In this document: positions 15,432-24,131 of the stretch, piece after piece | Layout of the letters: each line of letters opens with the position of its first letter | Numbering within the stretch: the stretch's first letter is position 1 | Assembly (NCBI RefSeq): GCF_023652955.1 | Contig: NZ_JAKLOY010000003.1 | Span: forward strand, 1 to 64,000 | DNA: 64,000 bases | Direction: 5' to 3' | DNA from: Geomonas sp. Red32 | GTDB lineage: Bacteria; Desulfobacterota; Desulfuromonadia; Geobacterales; Geobacteraceae | Notes under the pieces: model-generated | Databases searched by the model: none | Told to the model about the DNA's origin: nothing | Seen by the model: the letters and a program-made list of their open reading frames with translations, nothing else | Program-made: the position numbers and the translations under genes

Positions 15432-15983
15432 CTACCGCCTTCCCTCCGCGGTATCGGAGATCCTCAGATAAAGAATCTGAAGGATCATCTCCCGGTCCCT
15501 ATCGGCGAGCCGCATTCCCTCTCCTTCGTTCATGGCCAGGTAGGGGCGGGGGGGGATCTTTGTCTTGAGCCCTCGTCCGGTCATGCCGCCAAACTGGTGA
15601 ATGGCGGCGTAAGGAATATGGGCGCCGACTCCGATCGTCACGGACACGTCGTTGGCCTGGTAGTGGATCGCCTGCAGAAGATGTTTCTTCTCCTGCAGGA
15701 TCATCTTGGCAGTGAGGTATTTGGTACCTGCCTTGGAAAGGTAGCCGCTTTTCTTGGTGCGTTTTCCCTTCCCGAGCCGGATCAGCAGAGTGGCCGCCGA
15801 AAGCCTTTGCCACCTGTGCCCCTCCGGATCGCTTTCCTTGGCAAAGTTTTCCAGGACCCTCCGCTCGTAGGCCTGACCGATCTCTTCCATGATGGGGCGG
15901 CTGTGGCCAGTAACATGAAGCAGAGCCTGGAAGGCGCGCTGTACTTCGCGGTCGTCGATGGTGGCCTTGAAGGTTTCGCCCAT
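15432..15983 (-). CDS. Virion morphogenesis protein (Mu gpG family)
   Basis: A 183-residue phage virion morphogenesis protein (Mu G/gp31 type), thought to act in tail completion or head-tail joining. Family features are the N-terminal MGETFKATIDDREVQRAFQ, the IGQAYERRVLENFAKESDPEGHRWQRLS segment (interrupted here for length) and IPYAAIHQFGG near residue 130. The start overlaps the stop of gpF by one base. It is the last gene before the 202-bp gap that separates it from the PI-like operon. Confidence 0.85.
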   Translation of the reverse strand: MGETFKATIDDREVQRAFQALLHVTGHSRPIMEEIGQAYERRVLENFAKESDPEGHRWQRLSAATLLIRLGKGKRTKKSGYLSKAGTKYLTAKMILQEKKHLLQAIHYQANDVSVTIGVGAHIPYAAIHQFGGMTGRGLKTKIPPRPYLAMNEGEGMRLADRDREMILQILYLRISDTAEGRR

Positions 15984-17032
15984 TAGCTTTTTGCCTTCCG
16001 GAAGGACTCGACACGGTTCCCTTTGAGCCGTAAGTGGTATTGAAGCCCCTCATGGTCCCATTTGAACTGAATACTCTTCCCTCTCCTTCCTTCGTTGACG
16101 ATCCGGGTGATCATCCGGTAATCCTCGATCCCCATGGTTTCATCGAGCCGGGAGCGATCAATCCAGATCGTCTGCCGGTCCAAGGAGAGCGCTTTTTGGG
16201 CTTCCTCGGTCAGTACCGCCACCGGGAATTCCCCTTCGATCCGCCCACGGGCGAACCGGGCAAATGCGGGGCCGCCCAGGTGCTCTTTCATCCAGGCCCG
16301 CGAGATGTCCCGGGGAAGCGTGTCGAACTTGTCCGAAAGCACCCGGTAATCCCGCCCGGCCGCCTTACCGACGTTGTAGCCAAAGCCCGGATCGATGCCG
16401 TTGGGATAGTCCTTGGTCTCCCCGGTAACCTTATTGGTCCACTCCTTGGTGCCGTCCTGTGGCGCTGTTCCTTTCCCCCCCTTGGCAGCCTCGGCAAAGT
16501 CGGAGCGGTCGGCCCGGACCGCCCGGCAGTGGCAGTGCCAGGCGCAGGGGGGATAGTGGGAGTCCCACCAAGGGTCGGTGATCGGCAGCGTGGTCCCGCT
16601 CCAGGAGACATGCAGAGGGCGGGGATGGGCCACACCGTCGGCGTGGACATATGTCAGGTACTCGGTTCCGGATGCCTCGAACTGCTGCCACCGCCCGGCT
16701 TGGTAGGCGGAGGTGATGTTGGTGTCCCATATCAGTTCACTGCGCCAGTTCCGGCCGCCGTTGTAGCTCCACCCGTGCTTGGCCACGATCTGGTCGAACT
16801 GCTCCCTGAATTGCTTGAGTGAAAGCTGGCCGTCGATCGACTTCTGCACCGCGCTCCGGAAGTCGGCCAGGAGGTCGGCCTTATAGGCTCCAGCCACCAT
16901 GAACCCCTTTGCGTGCTGGTCGTCCATCATGTCGTGCCAGGCCGCGGTCGGGATGTTGAGCTTGTCCCGGAAGAAGCTGCCGGCCTCGGCAAAGGGGAGC
17001 TTAAAAACGGCGTCGAACTCGCTCTTGTTCAC
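15983..17032 (-). CDS. Head morphogenesis protein (Mu gpF family)
   Basis: A 349-residue minor head protein of the Mu F/SPP1 gp7 family. The central HYPPCAWHCHCRAVRADRSD motif with clustered Cys and His is the signature of the family. The C-terminal region (from about residue 260) carries IWIDRSRLDETMGIEDYRMI and a short helical end. In Mu it enters the prohead with the portal and is needed for DNA packaging. It overlaps the portal stop by one base and gpG by one base. Confidence 0.88.
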   Translation of the reverse strand: MNKSEFDAVFKLPFAEAGSFFRDKLNIPTAAWHDMMDDQHAKGFMVAGAYKADLLADFRSAVQKSIDGQLSLKQFREQFDQIVAKHGWSYNGGRNWRSELIWDTNITSAYQAGRWQQFEASGTEYLTYVHADGVAHPRPLHVSWSGTTLPITDPWWDSHYPPCAWHCHCRAVRADRSDFAEAAKGGKGTAPQDGTKEWTNKVTGETKDYPNGIDPGFGYNVGKAAGRDYRVLSDKFDTLPRDISRAWMKEHLGGPAFARFARGRIEGEFPVAVLTEEAQKALSLDRQTIWIDRSRLDETMGIEDYRMITRIVNEGRRGKSIQFKWDHEGLQYHLRLKGNRVESFRKAKS

Positions 17033-18609
17033 TAGCCGTTCTCCGCGTCAATCCTGCCGGCCATGCGCGAGCGGAGCAACTCTTCGGCGATCACCTGGGC
17101 AAGGCTTTCGGTGCTCATTTCGGGGAAGGCGTCAGCGATGGTGTCGGCGAGCTCCTCGAGGGCGTTTGCTTCGTCGGCGGCTCTCCGGAGAAGCTCAACG
17201 AAGGAGGTGACGCTGGGATCCGCCACATTGGCCAGCTTGTCCCTCAGAAGCTGCTCGGTCCGGTTGGCGCCGTCGCCGGTTTCCCGGTTCATCGCCTCGC
17301 CTTTCGGCGCGGGTTTAACCGCGACTCCTGAGGCCGCTTCGGCGGCGTCAGTTTCCTGAGCGGGGAGGCCCACCGAAACGATGTCGCCCTGCTGGAAACC
17401 GTATTCGCGCTCGAAGTAGGCGGGGCTGAACCTGATGCCGCAGTTCTTCGAGAGGTTTCCGTCCCGCTCGCTTTTTTTGACGCCGTCATCCGGTTCCGCG
17501 GTGACAAAGACGATCCGGGGGTAATGTTCCTGGGGGCCAAAGTTGAGATCCACCCAGGGCCTGACTAGGTCGCGGTTAAGAGTGTCGGCCAGCTGGATGG
17601 CGTCGGAGTCCCGGATATCGTTCCTGACCTCGTCGTGGACCAACGCCTGGCTTTGTGAGGACCCGTCGTCGGCGGTCATGGTCTGGCCGAGGATTGCCTT
17701 GGACACCTGCTTGTCAAGCCACTCGGCGGCACTGGCGAAGAGCCGCTCGCCTCCGGCGGTTTTCATGGCATCGACGAACTCGATCTCCATGTTCTTCGGG
17801 AGGATGGCGGCGGCGTCGGAGGCAATGTTGGCGACGGCCATTTTCAGCTTCTGCTGGTCCTCGGGAGTCGCGGCCAGGTCGTAGCGGCCAAGGCGCAGCG
17901 GCATTCCAAAAATCTCAATGAACTGGATCCAGTCCTTGACCGTGTAGTTCTTGAAAAGGAAGCTCCAGGCCACCAACCGGGCGAGGCCGCCGCGCAGCGG
18001 AATGCCGCATTTGATGCGCGGGTAGTGGACGATGAACTTGTAAGGCTCGAGCGGGATACCAAAGGCGGGGTCCTTGATGTCGCGCAGCCGAATCTCCGCC
18101 CTGGTCACGATGTCAAACTGGAAAAATTTGGGGTCGCGCCACTTGAACTCGCGGGGATTCCATTTGGCGCCGCGGTCCCACATGATTTCCGAGACGCTGT
18201 AGCCTTTGCCAAGGGCATCCATTTGGTCCTCGAGGAGCACCCGGAAAAACGCGTTCTTAATCACCGTCTCGTTGAACTCCTCGGCGATCTCCTTGCTTTT
18301 GGCGTCCTGGTCATCGCCGGGCTCGATGGAAACCGGAAGCTGAACCACGGCCCGTTTTCGGGTCCCCAGTTGGGCGGCGTAGTGGAGATCCTTTTCCTCC
18401 ATCTCCTCGGCCAGAGCTAGCTGCTCGTAGCCGTAGCCGGTCGCGGCGTTCTGAAGAATGGCGGTAAGGGAGGCCGGGGTGAGCCCCATGGAGACTGCAT
18501 CGCTCCAGATAGTCCGGAGGCCGGTAAGGGTGGGAGCTGCCAGCTCCTGGGTGAGCTGGGCCTTCTGGACCGGCTTATTGTAGGCGTCGTAAAGGGTGAT
18601 CTCTGCCAT
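17032..18609 (-). CDS. Portal protein (DUF935, Mu gp29)
   Basis: A 525-residue DUF935 portal protein. It forms the dodecameric ring through which DNA enters and leaves the capsid. Recognisable segments: LTGLRTIWSDAVSMGLTP, GLARLVAWSFLFKNYTVKDW, QFIEIFGMPLRLGRYD, and SKAILGQTMTADDGSSQSQA. The C-terminal part (from about residue 430) is acidic and helical. It overlaps the terminase gene stop by one base, as expected for genes 28-29 of Mu. No frameshift or truncation is seen. Confidence 0.9.
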   Translation of the reverse strand: MAEITLYDAYNKPVQKAQLTQELAAPTLTGLRTIWSDAVSMGLTPASLTAILQNAATGYGYEQLALAEEMEEKDLHYAAQLGTRKRAVVQLPVSIEPGDDQDAKSKEIAEEFNETVIKNAFFRVLLEDQMDALGKGYSVSEIMWDRGAKWNPREFKWRDPKFFQFDIVTRAEIRLRDIKDPAFGIPLEPYKFIVHYPRIKCGIPLRGGLARLVAWSFLFKNYTVKDWIQFIEIFGMPLRLGRYDLAATPEDQQKLKMAVANIASDAAAILPKNMEIEFVDAMKTAGGERLFASAAEWLDKQVSKAILGQTMTADDGSSQSQALVHDEVRNDIRDSDAIQLADTLNRDLVRPWVDLNFGPQEHYPRIVFVTAEPDDGVKKSERDGNLSKNCGIRFSPAYFEREYGFQQGDIVSVGLPAQETDAAEAASGVAVKPAPKGEAMNRETGDGANRTEQLLRDKLANVADPSVTSFVELLRRAADEANALEELADTIADAFPEMSTESLAQVIAEELLRSRMAGRIDAENG

Positions 18610-20165
18610 TACCAGGCTCCTGAAATGCGGCCGAAGCCGGCAGTGCAGCGAATGTCGCGGGGGAGATCGTCGCCGTTCTTGTCTTTCGTTCTCACCGCCT
18701 CGTAATCGTAGGTGTAGACGTCCATCCGGGTGGCGGAGACCGCCATGGCCAGGCCGATTGCGGCGTCGCCGTGACGTTTACCTCCATCAGAGCCTTTGGT
18801 GCGGTCGGTGTCGGGAACCTTGGCAACGCCTTTGATCATCTTCACCGCCCGGTAGTCGTCGACGTGGTCGGCGTCCTGGGGAAGGTCGAGGATCCCGTCG
18901 TCGAAGAACTGCTTGAAGCGCGGCATTTCCTCCCGGTACCAGGACTCGGAGAGCATGACGGCCTCCACCAGGCTGCCGTACTTCTGGACGGCGCGCTCGG
19001 CTAGGTACTGACCGTTGCCCCGTCCGTCAAGTTTTGCTCCGGAGAAGCGCGGCAGCCGGTCCAGAATGTAGAAGAGGATCAGCTCCTGCTCCCGGAAGGG
19101 TACGTTGCGAAGCTCCACACAAAAGGGGACCCGGTACCGCAAGTCGGCCAGCTGGGTCAACGGAAAGAGCACGGTTAAGTCACCGGTGCGGCCGAAGTCC
19201 TCGCCGAGGAAGTGGGCTCTTTTCGGGTCGAGCTTGATAAGCTGAGGAAGTAGTTGCTCCTTGCACCAGTCGAGGGCCTCGGCCTGCCTGATGTGGTCGG
19301 GCAGAAGGGCAAAATCGTTGGAGCACTCCCATCTGAGTACCGGTATGTCGGGGCGCATGCAGCGCTCGATGACGGCCCGGGAAAGGTAGACACCGCTCCC
19401 CTGGGAGGGGATAACATCGAGTTCCTCATCGGCGGCCTGGCCGTAGAAGGAGTAGACTCCCTGCATCCAGGACTCCTGCTCCTTGGCCGTCCATTCCTTT
19501 CCGAGTCGAAGGCAAACCCGCTGGTAAAGCCCCTGATCTACGGCCTCCTTGAACTCGACCCGCTGGACGCTCCCCTTGCGTTTGGCCGAGCGGATTTCCT
19601 GGATCAGCTCGTTGAAGGGGTTGTCCTCGCCGTCATGGGTGCTGATCACGCGGACCTTGCCACCCCAGATCAGGAGGGCCATGGCCGCCTTCAGGAGCTC
19701 GTCAAGCTTTTCATGGAAAGCGGCCTCGTCGATTACCACCACCCCCTGCTTGCCGCGCAGGTTGGCCGGGCGGGAGGAGAGTGCCACCACCCTGTGCCCC
19801 GACTCGGGGAACTTGATGGTGTAAGTTTTGATGTGCTTGTCCTCGGAATCCTCAAGCCACAGCCCCTCTTCCACTTCGGTGGCGATCTTGTTGAACGCCT
19901 TGGCCCACATGCCCACCGCCTCGATAAACTCGATGGCCATGTCCTGGTTGTAGCCGATGTAGTAGACGTTCATCCCGCCGGCGGCCTTTTCGGCGGCGGC
20001 GATCAGCACGTCGTCGGCAGCTTCCGCCCAGGTGAGGCCGGTACGCCGGCTTTTCTCTATCACCTTCAGCTGGGAGTCGTCGGCCACCCACTTTTGCTGG
20101 TAGGGGAGAAAGACCGGAGGAGGCGCCGCGGAGCTCGCGGTATTCGGAATGACGGGATCGATCAT
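18609..20165 (-). CDS. Terminase large subunit (Mu gp28)
   Basis: A 518-residue packaging motor. The ATPase half shows a Walker A-like EKSRRTGLTWAEAADDVL, Walker B GVVVIDEAAFHEKLD and the motor coupling VRVISTHDGEDNPFNEL. The nuclease half has FLGEDFGRTGDLTVLFPL with the expected acidic residue after a strand. Mu-type terminases package by headful from prophage into flanking host DNA. The start overlaps gp27 by 4 bases. The long + strand frames opposite are antisense shadows. Confidence 0.9.
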   Translation of the reverse strand: MIDPVIPNTASSAAPPPVFLPYQQKWVADDSQLKVIEKSRRTGLTWAEAADDVLIAAAEKAAGGMNVYYIGYNQDMAIEFIEAVGMWAKAFNKIATEVEEGLWLEDSEDKHIKTYTIKFPESGHRVVALSSRPANLRGKQGVVVIDEAAFHEKLDELLKAAMALLIWGGKVRVISTHDGEDNPFNELIQEIRSAKRKGSVQRVEFKEAVDQGLYQRVCLRLGKEWTAKEQESWMQGVYSFYGQAADEELDVIPSQGSGVYLSRAVIERCMRPDIPVLRWECSNDFALLPDHIRQAEALDWCKEQLLPQLIKLDPKRAHFLGEDFGRTGDLTVLFPLTQLADLRYRVPFCVELRNVPFREQELILFYILDRLPRFSGAKLDGRGNGQYLAERAVQKYGSLVEAVMLSESWYREEMPRFKQFFDDGILDLPQDADHVDDYRAVKMIKGVAKVPDTDRTKGSDGGKRHGDAAIGLAMAVSATRMDVYTYDYEAVRTKDKNGDDLPRDIRCTAGFGRISGAW

Positions 20166-20731
20166 GCGGAGATCCCCAGGATTTCGCGGCGGATGCTGCT
20201 GATGGTGTCGGCGGAGATGCCGCCCTTCTTAGCGACCTCTGCCGCTCTCTTGGCCGCGTCCTCCAGTGCTTGTCTCCGGATCTCGGATTCTCGCTTGATG
20301 TTGATCATCGCCCCCTGCTCGAGGCGCTGGGTGGCGAGGGCAAGGGCCTTGACCTGGTCGATGGTGCTCGCCAGTGTTTCCGGGTCGGAGAGGTCGGCGT
20401 CCTGGATCTTCAGGGTGAGGTCGAAGGCCAGCGTCCTGAGTATCTCGTTGATCAAAAGCCCCATTTGCCCCTGGGGAGCGGCGCCGACCTTGGAGATGAA
20501 CATGTCGGCGACGTCCCGGGACTGGCGGAGTTTCTCGCCGACGTCCGCCATCCGGAGCGCGTACCGGTTGACGGCGCTCTTGCTCACCCGTTCGTCGTGG
20601 CCACCGGCCTCAAGCAGCTCGTTGATATGGGCTGTGAGCTCCAGCTGGGAAACGCGCGGATCCTGGAGGAGTTCCTGCAGGCGGTTCTTGATGTCGGGCG
20701 GCAGCTGCTCGATGGTGGACGGCTTGGGCAT
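20162..20731 (-). CDS. Terminase small subunit-like gp27 (DUF3486)
   Basis: A 189-residue DUF3486 protein (Mu gp27), the likely small terminase partner. The N-terminal half has a helix-turn-helix look (LTAHINELLEAGGHDERVSK, SAVNRYALRMADVGEKLRQS), and the second half is a long helix with KALALATQRLEQGAMINIKR. It is expected to recognise the packaging start at the genetic left end. It overlaps terminase large by 4 bases and follows gp26 by 4 bases. Confidence 0.83.
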   Translation of the reverse strand: MPKPSTIEQLPPDIKNRLQELLQDPRVSQLELTAHINELLEAGGHDERVSKSAVNRYALRMADVGEKLRQSRDVADMFISKVGAAPQGQMGLLINEILRTLAFDLTLKIQDADLSDPETLASTIDQVKALALATQRLEQGAMINIKRESEIRRQALEDAAKRAAEVAKKGGISADTISSIRREILGISA

Positions 20732-20735
20732 TGGG

Positions 20736-21035
20736 TCAGCTCCGCGGGCTTGGGCGGTCGACGCCGGGGACGGTGGAGCGGCCGTTGGCTACGTCGATGC
20801 CACGCTGGGTCAGGGTGGCGACGTAGTACCCCATGACTTCTTCGAGGGTCAGCAGCCCCTGCTCCTTCAACCAGGTCAACTCGGTTTTGATAACGTCGCG
20901 GCTCACGTTGTGGCCAAAGCGGGTGACCACCGTGTGCAGGATGGACTCGTTGAGCTCGTATCCGGGCGACTGCTCGAGGGCTCGCACCAGGATAAGCCTA
21001 AGGTTCGAACTGATTACATTTGCCCAGTTGCTCAT
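20736..21035 (-). CDS. Mu gp26-like protein, winged-helix look
   Basis: A 99-residue protein in the gp26 position between gp25 and gp27. The sequence (LILVRALEQSPGYELNESIL, VVTRFGHNVSRDVIKTELTWL, LTLEEVMGYYVATLTQRGID) has the helix-turn-helix-wing pattern of a winged-helix DNA-binding protein. The C-terminal RGIDVANGRSTVPGVDRP is typical of ArsR-like small phage proteins named VpaChn25_0724-like. It overlaps gp25 by 4 bases. Its role is unknown; DNA binding in packaging or late gene regulation is inference. Confidence 0.72.
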   Translation of the reverse strand: MSNWANVISSNLRLILVRALEQSPGYELNESILHTVVTRFGHNVSRDVIKTELTWLKEQGLLTLEEVMGYYVATLTQRGIDVANGRSTVPGVDRPSPRS

Positions 21036-21559
21036 TGCTTCACTCCGTGATCCAGAAGGTAATTGTTCATCATGGCGGTAACGTTGGTGAGGCTCGGCAT
21101 TGCGCCGGCTATCTCGCTGACCTCGCTCTGCAGGTTGGCTACCTGCTCTCTGAAGAGATCCATCTTCTTGTAGAGCGCCTCGATGTCACGAACGGTGGGA
21201 AGGTGTTTAAGGTCCGTTTCAACGCGGGTTAAAAGGAGCTGGTAGGAGATGAAATCCTTGGCCTGCCCTTCCTGTCGGGCCGCTAGCTCCGCGTGCTTTG
21301 AACAGGAGCTGTTCGGCAGGTTTTCCACCCTGGCGGCCAGCATGGCCACCTTTTCACCCAGAGTCCCGATGGTGGCCGTGAGTTTTTCCCGCTCGGCCTT
21401 GGCGGCGGCCAGTTCTTTCTGCTCCGCCTCCACCTTCTGTTTTTCGAAGGCGGCAAACCTTGCCTTAATCACGCGCTCCCGGGTGTTCCACCAGGAATGG
21501 ACGATGGCCGCCACGGAAAGGGCTGTGCTGATAATGAGGTGCCACTTGGCGTATTCCAT
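21032..21559 (-). CDS. DUF2730 membrane-anchored coiled-coil protein (Mu gp25)
   Basis: A 175-residue protein: one N-terminal membrane segment (WHLIISTALSVAAIVHSWW), then a long coiled coil (residues 30-110, KARFAAFEKQKVEAEQKELA and so on) and further heptads. This is the DUF2730 shape of Mu gp25. The family function is not known; position next to terminase genes is constant. The start ATG overlaps the stop of the zinc-finger gene by one base. A perfectly phased TTTAAG/TTTCAA/GTTAAA triplet (21202-21234) lies within the coding sequence. Confidence 0.78.
   Translation of the reverse strand: MEYAKWHLIISTALSVAAIVHSWWNTRERVIKARFAAFEKQKVEAEQKELAAAKAEREKLTATIGTLGEKVAMLAARVENLPNSSCSKHAELAARQEGQAKDFISYQLLLTRVETDLKHLPTVRDIEALYKKMDLFREQVANLQSEVSEIAGAMPSLTNVTAMMNNYLLDHGVKQ
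21202..21234. repeat. 11-bp-phased TTTAAA-type array, three units, in coding sequence
   Basis: Cores at 21206 (TTTAAG), 21217 (TTTCAA) and 21228 (GTTAAA), exactly 11 bp apart, inside the DUF2730 gene. The spacing matches the intergenic arrays even though coding constraint applies here. Confidence 0.45.
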
Positions 21560-21780
21560 CAGTGTCTCCAGTGCTCAAGTAGTTCGTATTCCTCCTGGCA
21601 GGTAACGCAGCGGAGGCAGCCGGGGACCGCCTTGCGGCGGTCCTCCGGGATTTCTTCTTCGCAGTTGATGCAAATGATGGCGGCCGAGTTTTGGACCTCG
21701 CGGCCGCGCAGGTTCTGGTCCAGGGCAAACGACTGGAAGTCCTCGTTGATCTGCTGGGTGCGGTCCATTTCGTCGGCCAC
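21559..21780 (-). CDS. DksA/TraR-type zinc-finger protein (Mu gp24-like)
   Basis: A 73-residue TraR/DksA-family protein. The C4 zinc site is visible: CINCEEEIPEDRRKAVPGCL then CVTC (CxxC…CxxC with about 17 residues between). TraR-type proteins bind the RNA polymerase secondary channel and change promoter choice without ppGpp. In Mu-like phages a gene of this type sits just before gp25, as here. It is 2 bases after the upstream membrane protein stop. Effect on host or phage transcription during the late phase is inferred. Confidence 0.82.
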   Translation of the reverse strand: MADEMDRTQQINEDFQSFALDQNLRGREVQNSAAIICINCEEEIPEDRRKAVPGCLRCVTCQEEYELLEHWRH

Positions 21781-21782
21781 GG

Positions 21783-22502
21783 TTAGGGCCTCCGGTACTG
21801 AATGTCGAGCTGGACCTTTCCGTCGATGCTCTTGAAGAACTGCCCCTCCAGGTCGTTGTTGACCTCGCCGTAGCCAAGGACATGGAAGTCCTTGATGCGC
21901 AGGAATTCGACGCCTGCGTAGGGGGTGAGGCTTTGACCTCCCTTGGTGTTGAGTCCGTAGCGCAACCCGGCCACGAGGCCGTTCTCGAACTCAAACCAGG
22001 GGGAGGTTTTCTGCTTGACGATCATGGTGCTCTGGCCGGTTTTGGTGTCGAGCAACGTGACCGCCTCGGCGCCGTTGGGACACTCCGGAATGTCCGCGGT
22101 GGTGGTCACCTGAAGGTCCTGGGGATCGTCCGGCACCGGTGGCATGTCCGCAGGATCACCCTGCGCCCGGTCGTTGGTCGGTACCGAGGAGACTTCCGAC
22201 GGGGGCAGTTGGTCGCCTACTGCGGCAACCGGAATGGGCTGCTCAGGCGCCGGGGCGGTGAGCCATGGCATGTCGAGCTGCTTGGCCACCTCGGTCTTGT
22301 CCAGGACCGCCACCTGTTTTACGGGAACGTAGACCTTCTTTACCTGTGTCACCGTATGGATCTCGGGCACCGTACGGTATTGGGTATCGATCTTGGTGAA
22401 GGTAGTGACCTTCGGATGGGCGTAGAGGTATCCGAGGGCGGAGATCGCTGCGATGGCGATCACCGCCCAGAGCCAGGCCCACTTGTTGACGCCGGTCTCC
22501 AT
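21783..22502 (-). CDS. Membrane-anchored lysis-region protein, 239 aa
   Basis: Not assigned to a known family. The N-terminus has one membrane segment (KWAWLWAVIAIAAISALGYL), followed by a periplasmic-type region: beta/Pro-rich residues 40-140, Pro-Ala stretches, and a C-terminal part with alternating strands (LVAGLRYGLNTKGGQSLTPY, AGVEFLRIKDFHVLGYGEV). It sits just after the holin-like gene, where inner-membrane spanins often occur, but it lacks the coiled coil of a typical Rz. Translated closely after 22504-22983 (one base between). A role in envelope disruption is inference from position only. Confidence 0.5.
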   Translation of the reverse strand: METGVNKWAWLWAVIAIAAISALGYLYAHPKVTTFTKIDTQYRTVPEIHTVTQVKKVYVPVKQVAVLDKTEVAKQLDMPWLTAPAPEQPIPVAAVGDQLPPSEVSSVPTNDRAQGDPADMPPVPDDPQDLQVTTTADIPECPNGAEAVTLLDTKTGQSTMIVKQKTSPWFEFENGLVAGLRYGLNTKGGQSLTPYAGVEFLRIKDFHVLGYGEVNNDLEGQFFKSIDGKVQLDIQYRRP

Positions 22503-22503
22503 G

Positions 22504-22983
22504 TCAGGCTCCCGTACCGGCCCCGGCCTTGAGCTCCTGGAAGCCGGCCTCTAGTTTCTCCACTCTGACCGTTATCTCCTTGGAACCGGGATCCTGGGTG
22601 ATGGCGCCGAAGACGGTGAGGAAACCGTGAAGCCAGCCTTGCCAGCGGCCGGGCAGAAGCGGCATGATTTCGGAGGTGAAGGCAACGAACCACCCGATCG
22701 CGGCGAAGATGAAGGTCAGCACCGTCATGAAGTTCAAGGTGCTGGGCATGGCCGGAAACTGGGGAACGATCTGCGGCACTGCCTGGGTAGTCACCACCTG
22801 GGCGGGAATCGTGGCCACCGCCGGAGCCGTCACGGCTGCCGGGGTGGGGGCGGTAGCCACGATCGTGGTGGAGGAGGCGGGAGGCGGGGAGTCGTCGGCC
22901 ATGGCGCTGACGTAAAACCCCGAAAGGGCGATGGTCACGATGGCGACGAGGAGAAAGAAGGTGAGGATGATCTTGGTTCTCAT
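22504..22983 (-). CDS. Holin-like membrane protein, 159 aa
   Basis: Two hydrophobic segments: an N-terminal one (MRTKIILTFFLLVAIVTIAL) that may be a signal anchor, and a second at about residues 85-110 (LNFMTVLTFIFAAIGWFVAF), separated by a 60-residue Pro/Ala/Val/Thr-rich linker. The C-terminus is short and charged. Placed in the same operon as the endolysin. The start at 22983 overlaps the upstream stop by 4 bases, which selects it over longer frames. Holin function is inferred from topology and context, not from a recognisable family. Confidence 0.55.
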   Translation of the reverse strand: MRTKIILTFFLLVAIVTIALSGFYVSAMADDSPPPASSTTIVATAPTPAAVTAPAVATIPAQVVTTQAVPQIVPQFPAMPSTLNFMTVLTFIFAAIGWFVAFTSEIMPLLPGRWQGWLHGFLTVFGAITQDPGSKEITVRVEKLEAGFQELKAGAGTGA

Positions 22984-23492
22984 GCTGACTCCTTGAGCTT
23001 GGTTGCGCCGGCGATGCGGGCCATCGCGGCGGTGATGGTTTCTCCGGGCTGCGGTACAGGGATCAGGCCGGGCTTGGCAAGTCCCTGCATGATCCACATG
23101 GGGAAGACCAGGTTGTGAATGCCGGTGGCGTTGTCGTCGTCCTTGTTCTCCCCGGTATGGACCTGCTGGGAGAGCACCAGGAGATTGCGGATATCGTCCA
23201 CGCCGGTCATCGGCTGGTTCTTCAACAGACGGCCGTATCCGTAGGGGTCGAAGGTCTCGCAGAACTCCTTGAGTTTTTCGAAGTCGACCAGGGCGGCCAG
23301 ACTCCACTCGGCGCCGAAGTGGTGAACCTGGAGGTTGTCGGTGGAACCGGTCAGCCAGCAGCGGTAATGGCCGTCCTCCTTCAGGCGCTTGACGTTTTTC
23401 TCGAATTCGGCGCTTGCCTTGCGGTCGACGTGCCCAGGGGTGATGACCAGGTCATGCAGAGTTATTTTCTCGATGTGCTCGTCGACGCTCAC
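22980..23492 (-). CDS. HNH-like protein in the lysis cassette, 170 aa
   Basis: Begins with GTG at 23492 (GTGA overlap with the endolysin stop). The middle shows a pattern like a minimal HNH fold: YRCWLTGSTDNLQVHHFGAE, then about 45 residues later GVDDIRNLLVLSQQVHTGEN, i.e. C…VHH…N(L)…VH. The second Cys pair of classical HNH proteins is absent. The final part is hydrophobic and Pro-rich. It may be a nuclease, or may have lost metal binding. It is unusual to find this between endolysin and holin-like genes. Confidence 0.5.
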   Translation of the reverse strand: MSVDEHIEKITLHDLVITPGHVDRKASAEFEKNVKRLKEDGHYRCWLTGSTDNLQVHHFGAEWSLAALVDFEKLKEFCETFDPYGYGRLLKNQPMTGVDDIRNLLVLSQQVHTGENKDDDNATGIHNLVFPMWIMQGLAKPGLIPVPQPGETITAAMARIAGATKLKESA

Positions 23493-24055
23493 GCCTGCTG
23501 CTCCGCAAAGATCATGGCGATGTTGGAGTAGCGGCGTTTCACGTCGCCCGGCTCTTTTTTGCCCCAGAGGGTGGCCAGGGCCTCGTTGAGGATGTCGGTG
23601 GAAACCACGGGGCGCCCCAGGTTGACCAGGGCGTTGGCCATCTTGCCGCCGTTGGACATGAAGAACTGGTTGTGATAGTCGGCCGCATGCACGATGGCCT
23701 CGTCGTTCGCGAAGGTGAAGCCGCGGGACTTGGCAACGGTCATGACATGGTCGACGCATTCCTTGATCTGGGCCTGGTCGTATTTGTCGACCACGGTGGC
23801 ATGCGCCGCGAGCTTGGCGGAAAGGGCGGTAAGGTCGCCGCTCTTGCTCTTGAGCTGGGCGATCTCGCTGGGGGTAAAGCCGCACTCGACCAGGCACTTC
23901 ACCGCGGCGGAGTTGTTGGAGACGTCGAGCTGGGTAATGCCGAAGGACAGGCCACTGTTGCCACCCTTGGCATCGCTGAAGCGATAGGCGGCGCGGAGAT
24001 TGTTGGAGAGCTCGTTGGCCAGCAAAGCCTTCTTCGTTGCGACGTAGGGATCCAT
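23489..24055 (-). CDS. Endolysin-like, lysozyme-fold protein
   Basis: A 188-residue protein opening the late operon. Features of a lysozyme/transglycosylase-type fold: an early Glu in LLANELSNNLRAAY (candidate catalytic residue) and the GGNSGLSFGITQLDVSNN segment, comparable with the G-x-x-Q motif of transglycosylases and similar murein hydrolases. The remainder is helical. No signal peptide, so it would depend on a holin, in line with the membrane protein encoded downstream. It begins the operon about 75 bases after the tiny Gly-rich frame. Exact cleavage specificity cannot be told from sequence. Confidence 0.62.
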   Translation of the reverse strand: MDPYVATKKALLANELSNNLRAAYRFSDAKGGNSGLSFGITQLDVSNNSAAVKCLVECGFTPSEIAQLKSKSGDLTALSAKLAAHATVVDKYDQAQIKECVDHVMTVAKSRGFTFANDEAIVHAADYHNQFFMSNGGKMANALVNLGRPVVSTDILNEALATLWGKKEPGDVKRRYSNIAMIFAEQQA

Positions 24056-24131
24056 GTTTACCTCACAGAAAAATGGAGATGGGGCGCGGCTAAAACCGCG
24101 CCCTTGATTTCATTGCCTACCGCTTCAAAAC

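Noticed and set aside
19254..21050. 598-codon + strand frame over terminase and gp27
   Set aside because: Shadow of terminase genes; no start signal.
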